A DNA stretch of 64,000 nucleotides from an uncultured Pelagibacteraceae bacterium (GTDB taxonomy: Bacteria; Pseudomonadota; Alphaproteobacteria; Pelagibacterales; Pelagibacteraceae): assembly GCA_902633335.1 (NCBI GenBank), contig CACPFY010000005.1, positions 1 through 64,000 on the forward strand, read 5' to 3'. Below the pieces are notes generated by a model that saw only the letters and a list, made by a program, of their open reading frames with translations, was not told the origin of the DNA and made no database searches. Of this stretch, positions 20,832 through 30,062 are shown piece after piece (position 1 is the first letter of the stretch; each line of letters opens with the position of its first letter). The position numbers and the translations under genes are program-made.

Positions 20832-21958
20832 AGAAAATCTTTATTTTAACAGGTGAACCCTCAGGAGATAAATTAGCTGCTAAAGTTATCTCTAAACTAA
20901 AAATTAAAGATCCAAGCATCACCTATCTTTGTTTGGGTGGAGAAGAACTTAAATCTTTAGGAATAAATTCAATCTCAAATCTTAGCGAGGTAACATACTT
21001 AGGTTTTACTCGGGTATTACTTAACTTATTTACAATTAAGAGAAAAATAAATGAAACTTCTCGAAAAATATTAGAGTTTAAACCAGATATTTTGTTTTCA
21101 GTAGACAGTCCAGATTTCACATTACGAGTTGCTGAAAAGGTAAAAAATAATTCACCAAATATAAAAACAATACATTTTGTAGCCCCACAGGTTTGGGTGT
21201 GGAGAGAGGGAAGAGTAAAGAAAATTAAAAAATTTATCGATCATATTTTGCTTTTATTTAAATTTGAAAAAAAATATTGGGAAAAGGAAAATGTAAGTTG
21301 TGAGTTTGTTGGCCATCCACTTTTAGAAAACAACAAGGAAGACAAGATTGAACTTAACCAAGTTATCAAAAAAAATAAAGCAATTATATCTGTTTTTCCA
21401 GGAAGTAGAGATAGCGAAGTTAAAAAACTTACTCCAATATTATTAGACTTTGTTAAACTCATGAATGAAAAGTACGAAGATTTTTTATATGTTTTTCATT
21501 CGACAAAAGCACAAAGATCTAATTTAGAAAATATAATTAATAAAAGCCAAATTAATAATATTGAAATTATTTCTGATGATAAGATTAAAGATCATATACT
21601 AAAAAAATCAATTTTTGCTGTTTCAAAATCTGGCACTATTTCACTTGAAATAAGTAAAAGAAAAATACCTTCAATAATTATTTACAAGATGAATTTTATA
21701 AACTTTTTAATTGTAAAAATGTTAGTAAAAATTAAATATGCGAATATATTAAATATTGCTGCAGGACAGATGATTATTCCTGAATTATTACAATCAAAGT
21801 GTAACCCTAAAGAAATTTATAAATTAGTTTCTAGTTTTTTAGAAGATCAAAATAAAATAAAAAAACAAATTATTAATACTGAAAAAGTTTTAGAAAGCTT
21901 TAGAACCAAAAACCTCCCAACTGATTTAGCTGCGGACTCAATTAGGAAAAGTTTGTAA
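20828..21958 (+). CDS. lpxB: Lipid-A-disaccharide synthase
   Basis: TGEPSGDKLAA, VDSPDFTLRVA, FVAPQVWVWREGR, FPGSRDSEV. Confidence 0.95.
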   Translation: MKKIFILTGEPSGDKLAAKVISKLKIKDPSITYLCLGGEELKSLGINSISNLSEVTYLGFTRVLLNLFTIKRKINETSRKILEFKPDILFSVDSPDFTLRVAEKVKNNSPNIKTIHFVAPQVWVWREGRVKKIKKFIDHILLLFKFEKKYWEKENVSCEFVGHPLLENNKEDKIELNQVIKKNKAIISVFPGSRDSEVKKLTPILLDFVKLMNEKYEDFLYVFHSTKAQRSNLENIINKSQINNIEIISDDKIKDHILKKSIFAVSKSGTISLEISKRKIPSIIIYKMNFINFLIVKMLVKIKYANILNIAAGQMIIPELLQSKCNPKEIYKLVSSFLEDQNKIKKQIINTEKVLESFRTKNLPTDLAADSIRKSL

Positions 21959-22600
21959 TTTTAAATTACAAAGACTACATTCGTTATTTAAACTTGGGAT
22001 ATCACCTTCTAAAAAATCTATTACGTCAGTTATAAATTTTAAATATAAATCATCATTTCTTTTAATTTCAAAATATTGTGTAGACATCTCAAGTGCTGGT
22101 GTATTTTTTAATATTAAATTTTCTGGCTCAAAACAAAAAATTCCCAGGTTTTTTACTGGATCTAATTTTAAATAGTTTTGATCTGGTTTTTCAAACATAA
22201 TTGCATAACTATTTAATTGTGTCATGTATGTTAATGATTTTTTTTCATTTATGTTTGTTACCTTAAAATCTATTATTGAAAAAAAATCTTTATGATCAAT
22301 ATAAGCGTCGATTTTACCTCTTAATTGAAATGCTCTATCTTTATGGTCATAAAGGACTTCAGATTTATGTAGCTTGGCGTAATCTGTTTTAATTATTCCC
22401 TCAGGCACTTTATTAGAATTCAAAAATTTTGAGGATTTATTGTGATAAAATTTTTTTTGAATTGAATCTATTTTTGAAAATATAGACGGGAAACCAAAAT
22501 TTATTCTTACATCGTTTACCTTTAGATCGTAGTAACATCTTTTGCATCCTGAGTATCCAAATGCAAATTCACTTGGACTAAATAAATATGGGTTCGACAT
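21938..22600 (-). CDS. PD-(D/E)XK nuclease superfamily protein with CxxC...CxxC (Cas4/RecB-like)
   Basis: N-terminal SPSEF...CKRCYYD, core GKID / IIDFK / QLNSY (QxxxY), C-terminal ECSLC. Confidence 0.75.
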   Translation of the reverse strand: MSNPYLFSPSEFAFGYSGCKRCYYDLKVNDVRINFGFPSIFSKIDSIQKKFYHNKSSKFLNSNKVPEGIIKTDYAKLHKSEVLYDHKDRAFQLRGKIDAYIDHKDFFSIIDFKVTNINEKKSLTYMTQLNSYAIMFEKPDQNYLKLDPVKNLGIFCFEPENLILKNTPALEMSTQYFEIKRNDDLYLKFITDVIDFLEGDIPSLNNECSLCNLKLQTFPN

Positions 22601-23991
22601 TAGACTAATTTTTTTAACCTGTTTATTACAGTAGCTTTATCTAAAGATAAAATAATGTCATAAATACCAGGCCCAAATTTTGTACCAACTAAGCCAATTC
22701 TTAATGGTTGTCCAACACCTTTAAAGTTAGTTTTGTGTTTATCGATTAAATTTTTAATAATTGGCTCTAAGCTTGTTTTATTTAAATCTTTTAATGCCTC
22801 AAAGTCTTCTATGAAATTTTTGATAATATCTTTAGATTTTTTATCAATCAAAGATTTATCCTCACTTGATATCTTTAAGTTATCATTAAGTATATAGCCT
22901 GAGTTATTATAGATATCTTCAAGTGTTTTTGCTTTATTTTTTAAAAAATTTAATGACTTTAAGATTATGCTTTCTTTAGATTTATCAATATTTATTTTGA
23001 ATTTATTAGAAAATTCTAACAATTTATCGAACAATTTTTTTTCGTTCATAGATTTTATATAAGTTTCATTCATTGATAAAATTCTAGACATATCTAATTT
23101 AGAGGGTGATTTACCTATCCCCTCAAAATTAAATAACTCTATACTTTCTTTAAGTGAAAAAATTTCTTTATCTTTGTAAGACCAACCTAATCTTAATAAA
23201 TAATTTCTTAAAGCCTCTGGTATGATACCAATTTTAATATAATCATTTATTGTTGAGGCATTATCTCTTTTGGAAAGTTTTTTACCTTTCTCACTATGAA
23301 TTAAAGGTATATGAGCAAATTTAGGAACTTCCCATCCCATTGCATCATAAATTTGTTTTTGCTTAAAAGAATTAATCATGTGATCATCACCTCTTATCAC
23401 ATGAGTAATCTTCATCTCGTGGTCATCTACAGTTGCTGATAGCTGATAGGTAGGAGATTTATCTTTTCTTAATATGATAAAATCTTCAATAGTAGAATTT
23501 GAGATATTTCTTTCTCCTTGAACCAAATCTTTTATAATCGTATTTCCAGATATTTTACTTTTAAATCTTATTACTGGTTTAACATCTTTTGGTATTTTTA
23601 AATCTTTAGCGTCTCTCCATTTTCTATTATATACATATGGTATTCCTTGTTTTTTACATTTTTCTTTTTGTTCATTTATTTCTTCCTCTGAGCAATAACA
23701 TGCGTATGCAAAACCTTTTTTTATAAGATCTTCTGCTACAGTCACATGTTTAGAAATATTTTTTGACTGAATATATTCTTCACCCTCATGTTCAATGCCT
23801 AACCACGCTAATGATGAAATAATTTGTTTTTTAAACTCTTCCTTAGATCTTTCTTTATCAGTATCTTCTATTCTCAAAAAATATTTTCCTTTATTTTTCT
23901 TAGCCAACAACCAATTAAATAAAGCTGTTCTGACACCTCCGATATGAAGTGGACCAGTAGGGGATGGAGCAAACCTACAATTAAAAGACAT
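22600..23991 (-). CDS. gltX: Glutamyl-tRNA synthetase
   Basis: RFAPSPTGPLHIGGVRTALFNW, KLSKRD. Confidence 0.96.
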   Translation of the reverse strand: MSFNCRFAPSPTGPLHIGGVRTALFNWLLAKKNKGKYFLRIEDTDKERSKEEFKKQIISSLAWLGIEHEGEEYIQSKNISKHVTVAEDLIKKGFAYACYCSEEEINEQKEKCKKQGIPYVYNRKWRDAKDLKIPKDVKPVIRFKSKISGNTIIKDLVQGERNISNSTIEDFIILRKDKSPTYQLSATVDDHEMKITHVIRGDDHMINSFKQKQIYDAMGWEVPKFAHIPLIHSEKGKKLSKRDNASTINDYIKIGIIPEALRNYLLRLGWSYKDKEIFSLKESIELFNFEGIGKSPSKLDMSRILSMNETYIKSMNEKKLFDKLLEFSNKFKINIDKSKESIILKSLNFLKNKAKTLEDIYNNSGYILNDNLKISSEDKSLIDKKSKDIIKNFIEDFEALKDLNKTSLEPIIKNLIDKHKTNFKGVGQPLRIGLVGTKFGPGIYDIILSLDKATVINRLKKLV

Positions 23992-24010
23992 TCAGTATTT
24001 TTAGACTATT

Positions 24011-24703
24011 TTAATGAAAGTTTCTATATAAAGAAATTAATCTTCCTTGGATTTTTATTCTATTAGAAGCATATATTTTAGTATCGTAATTTTTGTTAGC
24101 GGCTTCCAAAGCAATTGTGTTACCTTTTTTTCTTATTCTCTTCAGGGTAGCTTCTTGTTCATCAATTAGCACTACAGCAATTTGCCCTGTGTCAGCAGTA
24201 GAAGTTTTTTTTATAATTACTGTGTCGCCATCATTTATTCCAGCTTCAATCATAGAGTCTCCTTTAACTTTTAAACCAAAATATTCGCCATTTTTTTGCA
24301 AATCTTCTGGTAAAGCAACTTTATCAACTTCATGTTGTATAGCTTCTATTGGAGTACCAGCTGCAATACTTCCCAATACAGAAACTTTAGAAGAGTTGCT
24401 TTTAGATTTATCTAAACCACCTTTAATTACGCTTGGTGTGAAAGAATTAAAAATATCATTAGCACTTGCATTTTCTGGGAGCTTAACCACTTCCAAAGCT
24501 CTTGCTTTGTGAGCCAATCTTTTAACAAAGCCCCTTTCTTCTAGAGCACTAATTAATCTGTGAATACCAGATTTCGACTTCAAGTTGAGTGAATTTTTCA
24601 TCTCCTCATAAGATGGTGAAATTCCTGAAGATCTAATTTTTTTATTAATAAATATTAATAAGTTTTTTTGTTTTTTTGTAAGCATAGAACAAACCTCGTA
24701 CAT
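24011..24703 (-). CDS. lexA: LexA repressor
   Basis: MLTKKQKNLLIFI HTH domain, AAGTPIEAI cleavage region, GDSMIEAGINDGD catalytic Ser; true start may be the inner ATG at 24685. Confidence 0.94.
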   Translation of the reverse strand: MYEVCSMLTKKQKNLLIFINKKIRSSGISPSYEEMKNSLNLKSKSGIHRLISALEERGFVKRLAHKARALEVVKLPENASANDIFNSFTPSVIKGGLDKSKSNSSKVSVLGSIAAGTPIEAIQHEVDKVALPEDLQKNGEYFGLKVKGDSMIEAGINDGDTVIIKKTSTADTGQIAVVLIDEQEATLKRIRKKGNTIALEAANKNYDTKIYASNRIKIQGRLISLYRNFH

Positions 24704-24707
24704 CTAT

Positions 24708-24722
24708 GTTCTATAAAAGTTC
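24708..24722 (-). promoter_or_regulatory. Candidate LexA (SOS) box
   Basis: GTTC-N7-GTTC (GTTCTATAAAAGTTC on +), i.e. GAAC-N7-GAAC on the lexA strand, immediately upstream of lexA. Confidence 0.7.
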
Positions 24723-24755
24723 TTTTTAAATTACAACTTCAAATAAGCCTTAGAT

Positions 24756-25547
24756 TTATTGAGTTATTTGAATTAATCTTTTCATTAATTCACCAGGTTT
24801 GTCGGATTTAAGAAGTGATTCTCCAATAAGAAAATTTTTAATACCTGTTTTTTCGTAAATGTATTTTGCGTCATTCTCATCCTTAATTCCGCTTTCAGAT
24901 AATAGAGGCCCTTTATGTGCTTTAACAATTTCAAAAATTGAGATCGTATTATTAATAGAAACATCTAAATTTTTCAAATTTCTATTATTTATTCCAATCA
25001 ATGCTTGATCGTATTTTAAAGCTATCTCAGCTTCTTTAAGATCATGCACTTCTACTATAACAGATAAATTATACTTTAAAGCCTCTGAATATATTTCATC
25101 AGCTTGACTACCATTTAAAGCAGCAATAATGATTAATATACAATCACTTCCATAACTTTTGGCTAAAGCTATTTGATAAGGATCGATGAAAAAGTCTTTT
25201 GCAAGAATAGGTATTTTAAATTTTTTTTTTATATCTTGAATATACTCTAATTTACCTAAAAAATACTTTTCTTCCGTTAATACTGAAAGGCAAGTAGCGC
25301 CGTTTTCAACATACATTTTTGCTATCTCCAAATGATTGAAATTATCAATAAGAACGCCGGCGGACGGACTTGCTTTTTTAATCTCAGATATTATGGAAAT
25401 ACCATTATTTTTTTGAATTGCTTCCTTGAAATTAAAAAAATTTTGATTTTTAATATTTTTTTCTAGCGCATCTAAAGACTTATCTTTTTTGATTAATTCT
25501 AAAGATTGTTTTTTATCATTTATAATTTTTTCTAATATATTTTTCAT
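24756..25547 (-). CDS. trpC: Indole-3-glycerol phosphate synthase
   Basis: ISEIKKASPSAGVL, GINNRNLKNLDV, SESGIK. Confidence 0.95.
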   Translation of the reverse strand: MKNILEKIINDKKQSLELIKKDKSLDALEKNIKNQNFFNFKEAIQKNNGISIISEIKKASPSAGVLIDNFNHLEIAKMYVENGATCLSVLTEEKYFLGKLEYIQDIKKKFKIPILAKDFFIDPYQIALAKSYGSDCILIIIAALNGSQADEIYSEALKYNLSVIVEVHDLKEAEIALKYDQALIGINNRNLKNLDVSINNTISIFEIVKAHKGPLLSESGIKDENDAKYIYEKTGIKNFLIGESLLKSDKPGELMKRLIQITQ

Positions 25548-26542
25548 TGGTTAGATTGAATTTTAGTTAAATGTTGAAACACTTTACCTGAATTCAAATG
25601 TTCTGTAGCATTTTTAAAAGATGTTTTAAAATCATTTTCTTTACCAGAAACAATTAAACCCGCAGCAACATTTAAAGCTACAGCTTGAGAAAATTCATTA
25701 TTTTTTCCTTGGTAAATTTCAATAATTTTTTCAGAATTATATTCAGCATTTCTTCCTTTTAAATTTTCTTTGTTAGTAGAATTTAAGCCAAGATTTTTTG
25801 GATCTACTGTAAATTGCGTTATACTGTTACCCTTTAGCTCCACCACATTTGTTTTTTCAAATGGTGAAATTTCATCCATTCCATCATCGCTATGCACGAT
25901 ATATGCATGGACAACACCATTTTCTTTTAAAGCTTCTGCAAATGGTTTCATCCATTTTTTATCAAATACTCCTACAACCTGCCTTTTTACTTGTGCAGGA
26001 CTACTCAAAGGACCGATTAAATTAAAAATTGTTTTTTTTCCCATTTTTTTTCTAGCAGGTCCAACATGTTTCATCGCTGAGTGATAATTCGGAGCAAACA
26101 TAAAAGCAAAATTAAATTTTCTAATACTTTCCTCGGCTTCTTGAGGATTCAAATTAATATTAATTTTTAAAGCCTCAAGCACATCTGCCGATCCACAATT
26201 TGATGAGACAGCCTTATTACCGTGCTTAGCAACTCTTACACCCATACTCGACAAAACTATAGCTGCAGCAGTAGAAATATTAAGTGAGTTCTGACCGTCC
26301 CCACCAGTACCGCATGTATCTATAGTATTTTCATCTGTATTTACTTTGATCGCTTTTTTTCTAAGTATGTAAATACCACCCGCAAGTTCATCTTTTGTTT
26401 CACCTTTCACTAAAAGATTTTCTAATATATCTATTATCGAACTTTCATCATGTTTCCCTTCCATAAGCTCTGAAAAAAGAATTTTACTTTCTTCAAAAGA
26501 AAGGTTTTGACCTTTTTTTAACTTTTCTTTGATATTTGACAT
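25544..26542 (-). CDS. trpD: Anthranilate phosphoribosyltransferase
   Basis: DTCGTGGDGQNSLNIST, KHGNKAVSSNCGSADVLEALK. Confidence 0.95.
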   Translation of the reverse strand: MSNIKEKLKKGQNLSFEESKILFSELMEGKHDESSIIDILENLLVKGETKDELAGGIYILRKKAIKVNTDENTIDTCGTGGDGQNSLNISTAAAIVLSSMGVRVAKHGNKAVSSNCGSADVLEALKININLNPQEAEESIRKFNFAFMFAPNYHSAMKHVGPARKKMGKKTIFNLIGPLSSPAQVKRQVVGVFDKKWMKPFAEALKENGVVHAYIVHSDDGMDEISPFEKTNVVELKGNSITQFTVDPKNLGLNSTNKENLKGRNAEYNSEKIIEIYQGKNNEFSQAVALNVAAGLIVSGKENDFKTSFKNATEHLNSGKVFQHLTKIQSNQ

Positions 26543-26543
26543 T

Positions 26544-27110
26544 TTAATTTTTTATAAAATTTTCAATTAATTTCATCCCTACTTTAGTACTAATACTCTC
26601 AGGATGGAATTGAAAGCCATGAATATTATAGAATTTATGCATTAGACCCATAATAGTCTTATTTTTTGTCTCTGCAGTAATTATTAGGTTTTTTGATAGT
26701 CTTTTACGATCAACTACCAAACTATGGTATCTTGTGGCTGCAAAATTATTTTTAATATTTTTAAATAATCCTTTTTTTATATGCTTAATTTTACTTGTTT
26801 TTCCATGCATCAAATTATTTGCACTCACTATCTTTCCACCAAAAGCCTGCCCGATAATTTGATGACCCAGACAAACACCTAAAATTGGAATTTTTTTGTA
26901 AACATCTCTTACGATTTTAAGACAATTTCCAGCTTGATTTGGATTGCCTGGACCTGGCGAAATAACTATTTTTTTATATTTTTTTTTTAAAATAGCTTTA
27001 CTATTTATTTTGTCATTTCTAATTACGTCCACATTTTTATTAAATCTAGAAATATAATGATATAAATTATAAGTAAAACTATCGTAATTATCTATTAATA
27101 AAACTTTCAT
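26544..27110 (-). CDS. trpG: Anthranilate synthase component II
   Basis: IDNYDSFTYNL, SPGPGNP, GVCLGHQIIGQAFGG, GFQFHPES. Confidence 0.94.
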   Translation of the reverse strand: MKVLLIDNYDSFTYNLYHYISRFNKNVDVIRNDKINSKAILKKKYKKIVISPGPGNPNQAGNCLKIVRDVYKKIPILGVCLGHQIIGQAFGGKIVSANNLMHGKTSKIKHIKKGLFKNIKNNFAATRYHSLVVDRKRLSKNLIITAETKNKTIMGLMHKFYNIHGFQFHPESISTKVGMKLIENFIKN

Positions 27111-28568
27111 TTAATCAACAGCTCTCATTAATGCTTTCGCTTTATTTACAGTTTCAGTAAATTCTTTTTCTGGTTTGCTATCAGCAACAATACCGGCTCC
27201 GGCTTGTACAAAAAATTTGTTATTTTTAATTAAAGCTGTTCTTAAAGCTATACATGTGTCAAATTCATTATTTGGAGTAAAATATCCAATACCTCCAGCA
27301 TATAAATTTCTTCTGTTTTTTTCTAATTCATCAATTATTTCCATAGCTCTAATTTTTGGTGCTCCACTTACTGTTCCTGCAGGAAAACCAGCTAATAATG
27401 CCTCAAATGAGGAAACTTTTTTATTAAACTTTCCTACAACGTTTGAAACTATGTGCATTACATGAGAATACTTTTCTATTTTGAAACTCTCTGTAACCCT
27501 TACGCTATTAATTTTTGAAACTTTACCAACATCATTTCTACCTAAATCTAATAACATTAAGTGTTCGGCTAACTCTTTTTTATCTTTAATTAAATCATTT
27601 TTAAATTTATTATCTTGTTTTATATTTTTCCCTCTAGGCCTTGTTCCCGCTATTGGTCTAATTGTAATTAAATCATTTCTTAATCTTACTAAAATTTCAG
27701 GACTGCTACCTAAAATTTTAAAGTCCTCAAAGTTAAAATAAAACATAAAGGGAGATGGGTTAGACTCCCTTAAATAGTTATAAATTTCTATGGGTTTTTT
27801 TTCAAATTTTCGTTCAAATCTTTGACTCAATACTACCTGGAAAATATCTCCTTTTTTTATATATGCTTTTGCTTTAATAACTTTATTTTTAAATTGTTTT
27901 TTTGTTATATTCGATTTAATTTTATTTTTATTAATTTTAAAAGTCAGTTTCTTTGGTAAATTAATTTCACCGTAAAAGTTAAGTACTTTAAATTCCTTTT
28001 TTATATTGTCGAATTCTTCAAAATAATTTGAAATTTTAGTATCAGAAAAAACATTACACAAATAAAAAATTTTTTTTTTCAAATTATCATAAATTATTAA
28101 ATTTTTTGGCCTAAGTATTCTAACGTCTGGTATTTTTAGATCATCTTTACAACGATCAGGGATTTTCTCGATATATCTTATAATATCGTAAGAGAAATAA
28201 CCTACTAACATTGAAGACATTGTAGGTATTTTTTTCGGTAAATTAATTTTAAAATTTTTTGTTAAATTATTTATATATTTTAAAGGGTTTACCTTTAAGT
28301 TTTTGATCTTGGAATTATTATAAATTTTGAGATTATTTTTTTTAAAATCCCAAATCTTATCTGGATTATATCCTATGATAGTATATCTGCCCCTATTTTT
28401 TCCCTTTTCAACAGACTCGAATATAAAGCTATTTTTTTTTGACAAAATTAAATTAAATATATTCTCAACCTTTTTATAATTTAAACATCTCTCTTCAACG
28501 AAAAGGATCTGACTCTTTTTTTTTTTATGGTTTTTTTTAAAATTTTCAAAACTAACGTTTATTTTCAT
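27111..28568 (-). CDS. trpE: Anthranilate synthase component I
   Basis: GDIFQVVLSQRF, SPEILVR, GTRPRGK, FPAGTVSGAPKIRAMEII. Confidence 0.95.
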   Translation of the reverse strand: MKINVSFENFKKNHKKKKSQILFVEERCLNYKKVENIFNLILSKKNSFIFESVEKGKNRGRYTIIGYNPDKIWDFKKNNLKIYNNSKIKNLKVNPLKYINNLTKNFKINLPKKIPTMSSMLVGYFSYDIIRYIEKIPDRCKDDLKIPDVRILRPKNLIIYDNLKKKIFYLCNVFSDTKISNYFEEFDNIKKEFKVLNFYGEINLPKKLTFKINKNKIKSNITKKQFKNKVIKAKAYIKKGDIFQVVLSQRFERKFEKKPIEIYNYLRESNPSPFMFYFNFEDFKILGSSPEILVRLRNDLITIRPIAGTRPRGKNIKQDNKFKNDLIKDKKELAEHLMLLDLGRNDVGKVSKINSVRVTESFKIEKYSHVMHIVSNVVGKFNKKVSSFEALLAGFPAGTVSGAPKIRAMEIIDELEKNRRNLYAGGIGYFTPNNEFDTCIALRTALIKNNKFFVQAGAGIVADSKPEKEFTETVNKAKALMRAVD

Positions 28569-29998
28569 TAAAAAGAATTTTTTATACGGTTCAAAGTTTT
28601 ACTATTGATTTCGACATTATACTTTCTGTTTAAGCTTTGGTCATAAACATTGTATATGTTGTTAGCAAGTCTCAATTTTGCTTTTAATTTAAAATTATCA
28701 AAATTTTGATTTTGTTTTTTTATTTTTGGTAATTTCGTATCTTTTGAATAAATTATAAAATTATCTTTTAACATATTGTCTGTTATTAAATTTATTGATT
28801 TATCGTCTGTTTCAAATATTCTTTTTATTACGCCCGGACTAAAAATACTATTTCCCTCTAATTTGGTTAAAGTAACAGACTCTATAGTAAGATTATTTTC
28901 TTTCGCAAAAATATCCATCTGAGATCTTGTAAATTTTTTATTTGTGATATCTTTAGCTAATTCGCTGTTTTTGTTAATTTTATTTTCTATATTAATTTGA
29001 GCCTTAATTGAGTCTCTTACTTCTTTATTGTTTTTATCTTTTTGGATCTGAGAAACTTTTGTCATTTGAACTACATAATATTTTTTTTCCAGGTTTATAA
29101 ACTCCACGATATTTTTATTTTCAATCTTAAAAAAAGTTTTAACAAGATTTGTATCTATTTTAGATTTATTTTCGTGATTAATTAATCCTGTCATACTCTC
29201 ATTTAAATTATAATCTTTTATTATTTGATTAAATTCTACACCATCTAAAATTTTATTTTCAATTTCATTAATCTTATTAAAGAAGATTTCATTATAATTA
29301 TTTTCACCAATTATATTTAGTGGAGACAGTTCAGCATATTTAAAATCTTTTAATGTCTCAGTATAAAAACTTTTATTTTTTTCATAAATTTCTGCAATCT
29401 TTTTTTCAGAGATGGGCTTATCATAGAATTTTTTTAAATTTATAAATTCAATTTTTTTATTTTGATTTTCCATGTTAAATTCGTATTGAACAAGAAAATT
29501 AGGAATTTCAATTCCGCCAGATAAATAACTTAACAATTGCCTTTTTTTTTCTTGTTCTGCCATGTTTGTTTCAAATAAAGGAGCACTCAAACTATTCGAA
29601 ATTAAAAATTTTTCATATTCTGTTCTTGAAAATTTATTATCTTTAAAAAATGTCTTATCGTTAATAATTATTTCTTTTAAAGATTTATCTCCAAGAATAA
29701 CATTTAAATCATCAAGCTCTAAAAGAAGAACTTTTTTACCTATATAATCTGATAAAATTTTTTCAATTAAATCTGTTTTTGACAAATTATTACGTTCCTG
29801 ATCACTTAAATTTAAAACATTTAAATAATTAACAAAATCTCTAGTACTGACTTTTTCCGAGTCAATTTTTGCTACTACATTCTGACTTCCTCCACTAAAA
29901 ACATCGCCCATACCCCAAAATAAAAAAGGCAATATAATTATTCCAACAAGAACTTTGAAAAAGAAGGTCTTTGAATATTTTTTTATTGAATTTAACAT
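28568..29998 (-). CDS. ppiD: PpiD/SurA-N-type membrane-anchored periplasmic folding factor
   Basis: N-terminal TM with FWGMGDVFSGG, SurA-N-like domain; parvulin active-site motifs not evident. Confidence 0.75.
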   Translation of the reverse strand: MLNSIKKYSKTFFFKVLVGIIILPFLFWGMGDVFSGGSQNVVAKIDSEKVSTRDFVNYLNVLNLSDQERNNLSKTDLIEKILSDYIGKKVLLLELDDLNVILGDKSLKEIIINDKTFFKDNKFSRTEYEKFLISNSLSAPLFETNMAEQEKKRQLLSYLSGGIEIPNFLVQYEFNMENQNKKIEFINLKKFYDKPISEKKIAEIYEKNKSFYTETLKDFKYAELSPLNIIGENNYNEIFFNKINEIENKILDGVEFNQIIKDYNLNESMTGLINHENKSKIDTNLVKTFFKIENKNIVEFINLEKKYYVVQMTKVSQIQKDKNNKEVRDSIKAQINIENKINKNSELAKDITNKKFTRSQMDIFAKENNLTIESVTLTKLEGNSIFSPGVIKRIFETDDKSINLITDNMLKDNFIIYSKDTKLPKIKKQNQNFDNFKLKAKLRLANNIYNVYDQSLNRKYNVEINSKTLNRIKNSF

Positions 29999-30062
29999 AT
30001 TAATATTTTAAATAATTAATAAATTATTAATTCAAAGAGATCAAACTCAATATAAAAATATC

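Noticed and set aside
21938-22600. Possible CRISPR-associated Cas4
   Set aside because: No repeat array or other cas genes in the window; cysteine layout is CxxC...CxxC, so called only as a Cas4/RecB-like nuclease
24093-24512. 139-aa plus-strand ORF
   Set aside because: Antisense to lexA; shadow ORF
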